Of a DNA stretch of 64,000 nt, positions 36,389 to 48,130 are shown piece by piece. The first letter of the stretch is position 1, and the number at the start of each line of letters is the position of its first letter. This stretch comes from Ophiostoma sp. CBS 140.51 (lineage: Eukaryota; Ascomycota; Sordariomycetes; Ophiostomatales; Ophiostomataceae). The position numbers and the translations under genes were made by a program. Under the pieces are notes generated by a model, which did no database searches, was not told the origin of the DNA, and worked only from the letters and a program-made list of their open reading frames with translations. The stretch is taken from contig JANSLP010000178.1 in the NCBI GenBank assembly GCA_029298735.1, forward strand, positions 1-64,000, given 5' to 3'.

Positions 36389-37774
36389 ATGAAGTGGCAT
36401 CGAAACCCCTTCTTCCACACGGCGGTCATGCCGCCGTCCGTGGCCCCTTCGGCCTTGGCGTCAGCACGGCCGTCGGCAGACCTGGACACAGCAACAGCTG
36501 CGGCTGCAAGAGCAGCTGCCGCGCGCAACTCGGCCTCTGCACGACCATCGACCGACATGCTTTCTCCACCAGCCGGTGCTACGAGTGGACGACCCTCCAT
36601 CACCATTGCACCACCGCCAGCTGACCACCCTGACCATCCGGACCACCCGGACCACCCCCTCGACCCCAGCGCACATCTCGCGCCCCATGGCATCCTCGCC
36701 GAAGCTGCCAACCGCGTCGCGCACGGCCGGTTGCGCCGGGGAGGCCGCAAGCGCAAGGTGCCCAAACTCACCATCATGGAGCCTAGCGACCACTTGACAC
36801 CCTACCAGGCGTTTTACATCTTTGGCATTGACGGTCTGGGAGCGTTTATCCTCTCGGGCGGTATCAACTTTGCCATTGGCTACGGTATGTTTCGTCCTCG
36901 CTGCGCTCGCCTCGGCCTTCGTTGAGCTCGCTCTTCTTGCCCGTTCTCACACTCACTCACTCGCTTCGCTCGCTCGTTCGCTTATGCTAACAATCCAGCC
37001 ATGTACAAAACAATCGACGTCGAAAAACACCCCATCCGCCTCTTCCAGTTCCCCAACACTCTAGCCGGCGACGCCACCGTCACCATCTTCATCCAGTGCG
37101 TCCTCACCTGGTTCATCGAGCTCGTCCTTGTCAACCGTGACCTACGGTCCGGCCACATCCAGCCCATTGGCTTCATCAAGGAGCCCTCCAACGCCATTGT
37201 TCGGTGGTTCCTCTTGCTCGACCGCCACCCACCCGCAGCGGCTGACGCCGAGGCAGCCAACGGTGCCAACGGCAGCAGCGACGACGATTTGCGCCGACCC
37301 CTCTCAGCACCCCACGATGAAAACTGCCGCTGCGAGCAGCACAGCGAACAATACGAGATTGGCTCGTGGAAACACTGGGCTGTCTTCCTTGTGTCCCAAC
37401 TCATCCGCGCCCTCCTTATTGGCGTCCTCATGTGGTTCCTGCTGTGGCCCATCTCGATTGGCATCCTGACCGCTGTGGGCGACAAGGGCGCCGACGGTGA
37501 CTGGTGGTTCAGCGCCTCGTCCTGGGCCCCGCCGATCTTCAAGCTCATCTTTGGTGGCGTGCTGGCCCTTATCACAACGCCGCCCTTTGCGGCCTTTTGG
37601 CTGGTGCGGTGCGGCTGGGCCGTGCAGGCGAATGAGCGGCACCTGAGCGCGCTGGCAGAGGCGGCGTCGCGGGGTGTGAGCATGGATGTGCCCCGGGGCG
37701 TCAGTATGGATGTTCCGCGAGTGGACATTCAGGCACCGACCGAGGCTGCAACAAGGACGACGACGCAGGTGTAA
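36389..37774 (+). CDS. Four-helix fungal membrane protein resembling DUF2456
   Basis: Two exons, 36389-36884 and 36999-37774, flank a 114-bp intron (GTATGT, branch GCTAAC, CCAG). The intron splits an Ala codon and restores the helix FAIGY-AMYK. The product is 423 residues. Residues 1-125 are low complexity, with Ala-rich stretches, a DHP tandem (about 79-90) and a basic patch GRKRKVPK. Hydrophobic helices lie near 141-164, 191-211, 294-322 and 345-369, with an acidic, Cys-containing loop (about 240-290) between the second and third. The conserved-looking segments PYQAFYIFGIDGLGAF and GFIKEPSNAIVRWFLLLD remind me of the uncharacterised fungal DUF2456 family, from memory. The C-terminus contains a duplicated GVSMDVPR. 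No biochemical role is known to me; an integral endomembrane or plasma membrane location is inferred. The start is the first ATG in frame (CACCATG). Confidence 0.85.
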
Positions 37775-40690
37775 ATCATACATGAGGAGAGAGAGAGAGA
37801 GAGAGATTAATGTGGAAGAGGGGACGAGGGGACAACAGCTTTTGCTATTTACGATGATACCCACAACATCTTTGTTTTTATTATTGCATCGTTTATCATT
37901 TCAAAAGAGTGGCTTCGACGGTACACCTAGAGCATATACATATACATACATCGTTTCCCTCGACTGGGCAGGATCATAATATACAAGTCTCGGGAAGACA
38001 ACATCTTATGGCGCTATTCGGCAAGTAAACAAAAGAATAAAGCTAAAAGTTGTAGAACTATTTTATGTGAAAAGAGAAGAAGTAGATACTAAACAACCAT
38101 TCAACGACCATTGCCGATCACCAAACGTCGCCATTCACCTACTATCACTAGTCAATAACAATAACCATTGGCATCCACAACCACCATCCACAACCGCTGC
38201 TCAACCCTCAACCACCACCAACAACCATCACCTTTCAACAACCACCATCATTTAACGGCAATGTCAACGACCACCGCTGCTCATCGGTCATGTCAACGTC
38301 GACCACCCCATCGCCATCCAGAATGGCCTCTGTTTCCTTTCAGAGAACATGATCTCAGCACGCCGGCCCCAGAACATCTACGAGGGCATAACGGTTCCAG
38401 TTGTCCCTTGGACTCTGGTCCGGACATTTTTCAAGTTTGCACAAGGCCGAGATCCCCATAGGATGAAATGGGAGAAGTATGGCGACACCCTCGCGCACAT
38501 GGTCATCCACTTCTTCACACGCTCGACACAAGACCAACCCACCACCATGTAAACGTTTCGCTTTACCCCGGGGGAAAGATGGCCGCCGGCAACGCTGCTA
38601 GCGCTGCCGACATCGCGTCGTACACTTCATTATCATAACGCCAGCACACCCGATGCGCAGCTACCTTCCGTTCTCAACATATCTCGAAGTCGGCCGAGCT
38701 CTGTCGGCAAGAGCAAAGGTCACACATCATGCAGTTGTTGCGGTGCGGGCTCCCACCCCATTCTGCTCGCGCCACAACTGATCACTGGGCCATGTGCTGG
38801 CGCTGGGTATTGCGTTGCGGACGGCCACGGCCATGTATATATTTAGGGGACGGGCCCTGCGGTTGTCAGCCTCAGGGACACGGCGAAGTCATGCCCCGGG
38901 TAAACTTTTGTCGGATCTTAACGTAAAGCCGGGTCTAGGGACCTGTTGGTGAATGGTTAGCACTCTTCTTCTTCTTGTTGCTGGCTTCAAGAATTCTCTC
39001 CATCACAATTTACTCACCCAGGACGGACATGGAAACACTTCCCGTGACACCGTCATGAGCCAATGGCAGCTAATTGTTGGACATCATGACGTTCCGAGCA
39101 TGGTTACGAACGTCGTCAATGAGTGAGGCGCCGGCATGTCCAACGCAGCCTCGACCTCGCGCACGACCGACGATATATAAACCTCTCCTTTATATGTGTT
39201 ATCTGTGGGAGACAAGTGTTAAGACTTTGTCGCTAAGAGGAAGGAGGCGTTTGGCGCGAGATGGCCGTCTTGTCATACCTTTCAATAAACCCAGGAGGAT
39301 ATCACCATATTTATAACACGGTGACTTTGTCAACTCTTGCAGAGCCACAGAGGAAGGATATTAACTGAGGGGAGAAAAAGAAGAGAGGATGTTAGCCATG
39401 GTGGATGCTGTTGTAGATGAGAGCTCTGTTGGGGTCACACCTTCTCAGCCGAAGCTGAGATATTTTCAGCTAGGATGACTACCGTGAGGTTCCTGGTTGC
39501 CAAGTTGCGGCTGGGACCGAGCATGGCCGGGGAGCTATGAACAGGCGGCCGACCACCACCATGCCCTGCGCGACCCATGAATGCGCCACGGTAGCCAGGG
39601 CCCCGATAATGCGATACCCGCGAAGGGAATATAACCACACCTCGACTGTACAACTGCAGGTTGTTGCTTTTCCGTAGTTTCGAAATAGAAAGCACCAACG
39701 GGCATGCCTCAAGTTTGGTCTTGACAGGCACCGATGGCTTGGTGCCTTTTTTGACTCTTTGTTCAGCTCGGCGCCCTTGGGCCACCACAAGATGCAGTCA
39801 TCACGATGCGTTGTTTCCATCAGTGAGATAACCACGACATGGCTGGCATCGGGTCGAGCGATCACCAGCTTCAGCTTCAGCTTGAGTGCCAGATTCGTTT
39901 AGATTCTGGGGTTGGATCCACGGAGACATGATGCACACGAATGACGGCGAAGCGGTAGCGGCGAGAGGCGCTGGGACATCGACACAGTTTCCATGACATA
40001 AGAATATAAAAGAAAATAGAAGTTCTAGGGTGAAGATAGTAAAGACAATAAAGAGATAGTTGATAATGTTGTCGTTGAGGATTGAAAGAGAAGGAAGAAA
40101 AGTGAGAGATGAGGGGAGAGGAGAGAGTGGAGAGAAGGAGAAAAAGAGAGGGCGAGGAAAATTCAGGAGAGGGGGAGAAGGTCTTTTTGAATAGGATATA
40201 AAAGGCCAGCTGGCCATCTTGCTATAGGCCAGGCAAGGTCAAGGTGCATCTGCTCTTGAATAGGAAGGGACTGGAAAGGAAGACGCGTGTAGTTGAGGTT
40301 GAGCAGGTCGTTCCTTCCGTTTTGGGTCATTTACACCACAAGCATCCTCCCACGCTGCCACGCAAAACAATAATAACCAAAGGGCAAGAGCCAGGCCAAC
40401 AGCCAGTAGAGACCCACTCTGCGCGTTTGGTCGTGCTGAGCTAGGCCTTTCACTTTGAGTGAGCGAGGCTCGAGTTGACTGTTGAGTCGAGTCTGAGGAG
40501 AGCTTGCTGAAGAAGTTGAGGCCGAGACAATTGAGGCCTGACACAGAAGGCCATCCGGATGGCAACAACCACTCTGATTCATTGGGTATCATTTCTTAAT
40601 CTTACAGTATGCTATTCACTATCAATACAGATTTCACAACCTTCCTATCATTGTTGCTTCCTTTGCTGACATTTTCTTCACTGTCCTCAT
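37775..40690. other. Intergenic region with weak coding candidates
   Basis: A GA microsatellite follows the stop (37786-37806). A CCA/AAC-rich stretch occupies about 38160-38300. A GC3-rich 67-codon frame sits at 38349-38552 (listed separately). TATATAAA occurs at 39174-39181 and TATAAAAG at 40197-40204, both on the + strand, but neither leads to a convincing gene. A purine-rich block at 40000-40185 would be a C/T leader for a leftward transcript. The - strand below it has only 117- to 138-codon overlapping frames (39435-39865) without a recognisable product. Confidence 0.4.
38349..38552 (+). CDS. Possible small gene or last exon, unknown
   Basis: A 67-codon frame with mostly G/C third positions. 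It is preceded six bases upstream by a good 3' splice site (CTGTTTCCTTTCAG), so it may be the last exon of a spliced gene rather than a complete one. The product is basic and aromatic-rich in the middle (VPWTLVRTFFKF, MKWEKYGD) and matches no family I know. I could not join a satisfactory upstream exon: the preceding 150 bp is repetitive CCA/AAC-rich sequence. It could equally be a chance frame or a gene relic. Confidence 0.2.
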   Translation: MISARRPQNIYEGITVPVVPWTLVRTFFKFAQGRDPHRMKWEKYGDTLAHMVIHFFTRSTQDQPTTM

Positions 40691-42166
40691 CTACGCTGGT
40701 GGCAGGAAGGATGCAAACAGGATACCCTGAATGGATGCATACATGACCATGAACACGACCAGCCCACCCGCCAGCTTCGACCGCGACGCATCACCTCTAC
40801 CGAGACCCTGGGCCAGCCACCAGTACCACACAGGGTACGCCGACGACAACCGCGACACGATCTGGACGTGGTAGCTGGTAAAGGCCATGAAAGCAACCAA
40901 GAGCTGGGAGGCGGCCATGCACTGGAGGAGGGCACTCAAACGGGGGTCGACATTGTCTGCGCCTACAGCCGTAGAAGGCTTGCCGTTGCTGTCCTTTGTC
41001 TTCGTTGCCGTCTCCCACAGATCGAGACCCGACCGTGCCATCACGAGCAGCATGGGCATCGCCAGCAAGAAGAGCGGAAGGTTCGACAGCGTCCAGTACT
41101 TGAACGGCCGACCGGAGCCCCTGGGTTGTCAGTGATGAACAAAACGATAGTACTACAGCGAGGAGGCTTACCAGTAATGATCCTGCACAAAGTTGTAGAT
41201 GCTAGGGAGGCGCTCGGCACACCACGGCCGGAGTTCTTCGCCTGGCACGCCCGACAGCTCCGAACAGTACTGGAAGTAGGCCACAGCCTGCGGGATGACC
41301 GATCCTGCAGCGACGGCCAGTCCACCGAGACCAATGCTCGCCAGCCGACGGAACAGCGGCAGGCTGGGCTGCTGCAAGAAGGTGACGGCACCGTACACGG
41401 CCTCGTAGGCAAAGATGACGCCATTCAACAAACCGTTGCTGCGAAACAGTGTGGCCACGCCAAACGAGACACCGGCCAGCAGACGCAGCAGGTCGCCCTT
41501 CACGGACAAGCCCTGCTTGCGGCCAGAAGCAAAGGCCGAATAGCCAACAAACGAGAACAGGGCACAGCTGCTCTCCGCATACGGCGCGGACAAGAACAGA
41601 CCGGCCGGCGACAGGATATGCAGGGAGGCAGCGACAAAGGCCGTTGTGCGTCCGGCAGTGCCTATCCAAAGCTGGCAACCAAGCCGGTAGAGCACCCAGA
41701 CAGCGAGCAGGTGGGCAATATGGACATACACGACAGCAACGAGAGCCACGGGGGCGTCAACCCCAAGCTTTGACAACGCGGCCCGCAAGAACGATACAAC
41801 CAGCGGCAGACCGGCCCCGAATGCCCACTCTTGCTCGTACAAATGGCCCCGGCGTGCGGCTTGCACATAGTAGATGGCGTCCCAGCTCGTCAGGCGGGAC
41901 ACAATGCCACCGGATGGGATACCATGGCCAGCGGCTAAGCTGTATGGGGCTGTCACATTGAGCTTCTCTGCCGCCTCAAGCAAGTCGCCGGATGTATCGT
42001 ACGCCGGACCGGCTAACGTTGCGATGACGGCAATGGCCAGCAGGAAGGACTTCCAGAGGGTGAATACAATGGCCAGCGACCGATATGGGTAGTGGTGGTA
42101 GTTGAGGATGGCTGGCGTAGACTTGGTGACAGCCACGCCACCACTCTTAACAGAGGCAGATGCCAT
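40691..42166 (-). CDS. GPI18: GPI mannosyltransferase 2 (GPI18 / PIG-V)
   Basis: Adds the second mannose to the GPI-anchor core, using dolichol-phosphate mannose on the ER luminal side. Exon 1 is 42166-41172 and exon 2 is 41120-40691. The 51-bp intron (GTAAGC, branch CTGAC, CCCAG) splits a Trp/Gly boundary codon and joins QDHYW to GSGRPFKYWTLSN. The 474-residue product is polytopic. It has the family's luminal motif SRLTSWDAIYYVQAARRGH, with the catalytic Asp at about 96, followed by YEQEWAFG. It also has APYAESSCALFSF and RSNGLLNG, both typical of PIG-V. Length fits fungal Gpi18. The start is the only upstream in-frame ATG before stops; a short Ser/Val-rich N-tail precedes the first helix (about 30-52). 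Neighbours are unrelated. Confidence 0.92.
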
Positions 42167-45100
42167 CGGGCCTCACTTCACTTTGGCCGTCCAGATATCT
42201 GATCTGGAATGCCGATGGGGATGGCCGCGTACTTGGATAATTTCTGCGCGCTATGATGGACCTGACCAAAGCTTGTGATGGGACCGTAGAAGTGGCTCTA
42301 GGTCGAGGATCCGGGACTCTCCGTCTGTTTGAAGGTGTATTCAGTAGACAAAGAGAGAGGCATTTGATAGTGTTTAGATGTCAAGCGCGTGTGGCGCGCG
42401 CCTCGGCAACTCGATGGTGGCGACCCCGAACAAAAAAAAAAGTCAGCCAGCCTTTCTGGAGCTCTTTTGATATTCAAATTTCCGTCTTGAATTTGTCGTG
42501 TCCACTTGATCGTGGATTTGCCGTTCTTCCTTTCTTTTCGTCCGCCGGGAACCGCAATGGCAAATAGTGACTGTCGTTAATGCGAATGTGATACGCGGCT
42601 TACCGATCGCCTTCTGGAACGTTGGAACGTGCAACGCGGGAACTGTCCGTCGCCAACTGTCAGTAGTGCCGTTTCGTCAATCGCGCGCGCGCAACAGATA
42701 TGATTTAGCTTTGCTGTGTCGAACGCTGTCCCCTATTTTGGCATTTTGGGTGTGGGAACTGTCGGACGCGACTGGAAGGACCCACCAGCGAGGCTCAACA
42801 CTGTGCGACTATACAGTATATGTCTGTGGCTTGCACAGTCTAATCGACCGCCGCCGTCGGGCTTCGGGGGCAAACGGGCGCCGAGGCATGTGGCTCTTCC
42901 CCCTGTGGGCTCGTCTGAGGCCCTGTGGGCTTCGTTGTGCCTTGAGTTACAGCGGTCTGGAGACCGGTGGACGGGGCTAGCTTTTGGACGCGAGGACTTG
43001 GAAGACTGTCAAGTCCGTTTCGTGACCTTTTCTGACCCTTTTTTTGTCAGTCCTGACCCATTCGGCCGCCTGGTTCTCGCTCTCTTTTCGGGACTTGCCT
43101 CGCCTCGTGGGGGTCCCCTATGGTCCATGTTAAAGATTTTTCTATCGACTACGACTCTCTATCGATTTGGATCGGCTCTGCAGGTGATACTTTTTGAATG
43201 CTACTTCGTACGAGCCGGCTCGCTCTCAATCTTCCCTCCGTGTCCTCCGTTTTGATTTTCGTACGAACTTTCACAGTCAAGGCACGTTCGGGGTTTTTCC
43301 TTTCTTACCAAGCCATCTCATCAGACGATCACGAGACCTTATTTTGGGTTCGCGTTCGTTTCTTTCTCGTTCTTTTCGATATTATCTGCCTGTCTGCCTG
43401 GGGGATGTCCCTGCCCGGCAAGTCCCAGATCGTCAGTCTCCAACGCGCCGATGCAAATGTAAAATACCTCCAAAAGGGACCACAAGGCACCAAAAGGGAC
43501 AAGATGCATGACACTAACACTACTGGCACACATGGAGACATGGAAGACCAGACACTTGGACGTACTGATTGACATGCACTTGCACACGACCGGTGCGAAG
43601 CGTATTCGTATATCGTATATCGCCCGAGGCCCCGAGATGTGAAGTCCGTGGCCGTGTTGTGCCTACTCAGTACCTACGAATCACTTTTGTGCAAATAAAG
43701 TTTGCAAAAAAGTCGAATGGAGGGTGGAAGGCAGAATGCCAGGCACTAACTCGTCGTCCAATGCGAAAAACGAGGCCAAGAAAAAGCCAAGACAAATAAG
43801 AAAATCCAGACAAGAAAGAAGAAAGCCACACTCCAGAGAAAACGACTAATCGAGTCACCCGCCTGTCATTTTACCTGCTCTCCGCGGGTTCCGGTGCATA
43901 GGGATGTGCGCCAAAAGGACTGTGGACTGTGACTGCCAATGTTGCGAATGCTGCGAATACTGCGAATGCTGCGAATGAATGCACGATGGAAGCCAATGCA
44001 AGACTGATTCAAGAAAATGATACCCGCCTCTTTGATGGAGCAGCTTTACGTTTATTTACGTTTATTTTGATCATAGTAATACATCGTGTCAAACAAGTGC
44101 TCTCCACCTGGCAGCTCCTGGCGTCGTAGATACTCCTGGCAAGAGGCTGGTGAAGTGGCCGGTGTTGTATCAGTTCTCGTTGAGTCGTTGGGAAAACTGG
44201 CCAGTGCTTTTTGTTCAGGGCTCCTCTCACTCTCTGTCATTGATATCCATATCTGACCTCAGGCAAATAACGAGCATCTGACTTGACAGCTTCCACCACG
44301 TTAAGTCCAAAGTATTTTGTACCTATCCATATCTCCCCTCCATCACACTATGAGATGCAATATCGATGTCTTGCAACCCTGCTGCAACTCTGTCTGTATC
44401 ATACCGCGAGATGCCGCAGGCTACACCGGGGCGTCGCGGCTCCAGGTCTTCCATACTCTTGTTTGTTTTCGCAGGGCCTGGCCAAGCTCAGATCAAACGC
44501 CGGTTGGCTGCTGTCCTTCCTTTCTTTCCCTTTTGGGACACATGGCCTCCCCAGCTCTCCGTAGGATCCTGGCCCGATATTGACCGTCGACTGAGTAAAA
44601 ATTAATAATATCGGAGGAGGGTAAAAAGGAATACTTGAGGGAATAGACAAAGAACACGCAAGAACGATCGATGCATCCTACGTGACCAACGCGTTCCCAT
44701 TATTCGATTACAGATTATGGGGCGCTCTCTCTCTTGGCCCTTCCTCTTCCTTGCCTGCCGCTCCAAAGTGAAGGGGACGAAGGAATGAATGCTGATGCTC
44801 CTTCTGAAGAATTGCAACAACACACATCAGTTTGACAGCTACACGCGGTCCACTGAAAAGTATCCGGCTTTTGGTGATGTCAGCATCGTTGCAAAGTTGC
44901 CCCGTTTTTTATTTGCATTTTCTTCCTTTCAGATCCTTTTTTTCAGTGCTTGTTCTCACACTTTTCCCCCAGTGTCTCAGTTTCAGCGTCAGACTCTTCC
45001 ATTACCATAACGCTTTGAAAGAAAGTGACTTGTCTGACAGTGTTAGTCTCGGTGATCAACAATGTATCTGTCCGGCTCCGCGCTATGACCGCGGCCCTTT

Positions 45101-46149
45101 CAGAGGCGTTTTTAGAAGTTTACTGCCTTCTCGGGGCCTCGGGGGCCTACTTTGTGCTATATGGGGCAATTTCTTCGGGCCTTTCGCTGGTCGTCAACGT
45201 CGACAAAGAGAAGGATGCCAGACTCGTACGGAAACTGCATGTTTGCCCCAATGCTGTTCTGCTCCCTGATCTGATCTGATTTCCTGTTGGTCCCGGTCCA
45301 CTTCAACTGGCCCCCGAGCGTCCACCATAGCGGCAGTTATCTCTTACATGAACAAAGGGAACATCGCGTGTAAGTGGCTAGGCAGGCAAGAACGGCGAAA
45401 ACAAAATAAGAGTAAAATAAAATAGAAACTCAAATCAAGATTTGCAGATTTCTTCGTGATGCTGTGTATCTGTACCACGTTGTTGACGTTTTTGTGAACC
45501 CGTGCTTTCCTTGTCTTCCCTGCAAATGTTCTCGGCCGCGCCTTCTTCGCAAGCATCGTTGAAGGTCTTCACCTTCCCGCCCTCCCCATCGCTCCTGCCA
45601 ACATCCCGGCTGTCATCTTCCAATTGGCAGCTGCGACCCGCCATGTTGGACGACTTTTCCCTTGCATGTTAATCTTATTACCCAAACTAGAACTCACCCA
45701 CACTGTGTCCAGAGACGACAAGAGCCACTGGAACCACTATCATCACCGCCACGCACGCATCCTCAGCTCACTATCAAGCAAAAACAGGCTGGCGCGCATG
45801 CAGCTCACAAGACCAAAGAGACCACTCACGCGCGCAACCCCGTCAACCCCGTCCTCCGCATTTTTGTGATGAATGTGGCGGTACTGAGTACGATTACGAA
45901 CTCGAACGCCCCTTTTTGCTCAATATGCTTTTATGTCTTGACCGTTATTTATCTGCCAATAAGAGCTGCCGAACAGGTGCACGGAATAGAGAGAAAGGCA
46001 GAAAAAGGGAAAAGAATGTCCAGAAAACAAGGCGTATCAGGGCACATCGTGGCCACATTCGTCCTGCCCCCCGCCAACTATTGACTTTCCACAGTATTCG
46101 TTCTCGTACTTCGTACTCTCTTCTTCAGTCTCGTACATTGTATTAAATC
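42167..46149. other. Intergenic region; no supported gene
   Basis: Just upstream of GPI18 lies an inverted repeat, CCAGAT...ATCTGG (about 42192-42208). Further on are CG-rich runs (CGCGCGCG near 42690), a 9-bp tandem repeat (43943-43978) and an A/T-rich stretch near 44045-44080. A 64-codon frame at 45088-45279 reads plausibly but has no family, and I do not call it. The 179-codon frame at 42716-43255 has no family match or intron structure. Confidence 0.45.
43943..43978. repeat. Tandem repeat of TGCGAATGC, four copies
   Basis: Four consecutive 9-mers, TGCGAATGC, TGCGAATAC, TGCGAATGC and TGCGAATGA, lie in non-coding sequence. If transcribed on + they would be in one open frame, but no gene is evident. 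Confidence 0.85.
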
Positions 46150-48130
46150 TCAGATCTGCTGGTCATCATTGCCAACGCTCTTACCTATTCCGCCTGTCTT
46201 GCTTGCCTCCACCAACAAGGAAAGAGCGGTCGTGATACACCTTGGCCATGGCATGGCCACAGCGAAAAACTTCCGAGTAACCCGCTTCACCGTTCCTTCC
46301 CTGCGGTCCGCGGTTGAGCCCCGTTGCTACCCTGTCGAGCATGGCAGCAGAGCCTGCAAGCCTGCAGGCCTGTTGGTCGAGCTTTCCCACTACAACACTT
46401 GCCTCACTCTCCACCTCCTGCCTTCTTGTATCGTTCTTTCCCGCCTTTTCTGCTCCTTATTTGCTCCTCCTCAGTGAGCATTCGTTCTTGGCGCTCTCGC
46501 CTGTTCTGGCTTGCTTGGGTCACTTTGGCTCACCCTGGGTCACTCTCTGTCCCGTCCTTCACACCCCCCTTGTACCCCTGCTCTCCCAGTGCTCCTACCC
46601 AACCTGCAGCTTGCATCGACACTTGCGGGAGTTGTTCTGTTCGTGCCTGCCCTGTGCCGTTTGTTCGCCCTCTCAGCGTGTGCGGCGCCTGCCCTATGCT
46701 TATGTTCTCCTGATCTTTGTCTTTGGGTCATTGGGATCTCCTTGCCTTGCTGTGCCTCACTCACCTCACCTTTTTGGATTCTCCTCTCTCTCTTCTCTCC
46801 TTCTCTCCTTTCTGCATCTCTCATCAACCCTCCTCTCTAATTCGTGTTTCTCCGTTTCTACCCAGAAACAACGGCCCTCGCTCAATATTTCGATCCGCCC
46901 CTCGCGTTTAAACTACTGTATTTGTGTGTGTTCCAGTGTGCTCTTGTTTTCTCCGTCTATTATGATTGTTGTCCTCGTTTCTTCGCTCCTTGTTTCCCGT
47001 TTTGAGTATCGCTTGTTTGTTCTGCCGCAAGATCGACAAGGAAACACGTCGTGTGTCCCACACAGACATTCTTGAGATTGGAGAGACAGAGAAGAGAGAG
47101 ATGCTTGGGCGTTAAGCCGCGCGCGACCCCTATTCCTTCGCACTCTTCTTCTCCTCTTCTCACCTCCAACAGCCCCCTGCTCCACACCATCTTGCAGCAC
47201 AAGGGCCCTCAGCAGGTGTCATTCCAGCCCACAATCCGCCTGTTCGTTGTTGGAAATAGTGAGAAAAACAGCGGGCTTGCCCCAGTCTTCATTTCAATCA
47301 ACGCACTCTTCGCGTCTGATCAGAGACACACATCGACGCTTGTTCCCATTGTCTCGCCTGATATTTGGGCATTTCGTGTGGACTTATTGGCATATTCGGG
47401 GCGCTTTTGGGAGTGCTCGTTCTCATTTTCGCGCTCCTTTAACATCCTGTCAACTGCCATCTCACAAACGTGTTGTTTTCAGCTTCTCTCTTCTCTCTCT
47501 GTTTTTGTCTCCTCCACCATCCTCGAGGTCTTCTCTCCTGCGTTTATTCCCACCGCTCGAGCCTCGCATTCTCATTCTGACGGACAATTATCTCTCATAC
47601 TGAACACATACGACTACCTTGCTTCTCCTGGCTTGTTCACCGCCAGCCTCTTCTCCTGGCCTCCTGGTCTCTTGGACCCTCTTCTCAACAGTTGAACAGA
47701 TACAGACGCACGACACGGAACCTTTATCACCCCGGCGCGAAATCCGACCCTCTCCGTTCGCCGCGAGCCTTCTCTATTTGGGTTCTTTTCTTCAAAAAGC
47801 CCTTTAGCTTTTCAGCCCTTTTTTATTCGAACCTGACCTTCTCGGGTGAACTCCTTCTGGCGCACTCCACTAGCCTCGTCATATGGGCTTCCTAGGTTAG
47901 GTCCTCCTCCTAGTCCGGCCCACCTCGTTACCTCGTTACTACAACCACCGCCCCCCAGTTGTCCATTAACCTAAATCGATCTTTTCTCTTCCGTCTCTTT
48001 CCTTTCCTCTCTTACTCTGAGGCTTTCTTTTTATTCTATTTTATTCTTTTTTATTTTGCTGCTCCCCAACCTCCACGGCCGGTCGGTCTTTCCGACGGCC
48101 ATTCATGTCTTTTTATTATAAGTCGCCGTC
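46150..48130 (+). promoter_or_regulatory. Long pyrimidine-rich leader upstream of the 828-residue protein gene
   Basis: Nearly 2 kb of strongly C/T-rich + strand leads up to the ATG at 48131. Frames of 253 (46314-47075) and 214 codons (47051-47695) within it follow from the low stop-codon frequency in C/T-rich DNA; their translations are Leu/Ser/Pro/Phe-rich with no family. A long 5' UTR, possibly with uORFs or a UTR intron, is the simplest reading. Confidence 0.45.

Noticed and set aside
38950..39020. tRNA-like A arm (GTGAATGGTTAGCACTC)
   Set aside because: Resembles a tRNA D-arm region, but no anticodon stem, no proper T arm and no matching acceptor stem follow.
39435..39865. Overlapping 117- and 128-codon frames on the - strand
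   Set aside because: Two frames of the same strand look equally coding-like, with no family and no clear start context.
44054..44064. Exact match to the budding yeast ARS core (ATTTACGTTTA)
   Set aside because: The motif does not define origins in filamentous ascomycetes and is expected by chance in A/T-rich patches.
45088..45279. 64-codon protein-like frame on the + strand
   Set aside because: Reads plausibly but has no promoter, splice site or family; similar frames occur by chance in this much DNA.
46314..47695. Frames of 253 and 214 codons upstream of the 828-residue gene
   Set aside because: C/T-rich leader sequence, Leu/Ser/Pro/Phe-rich, no family.
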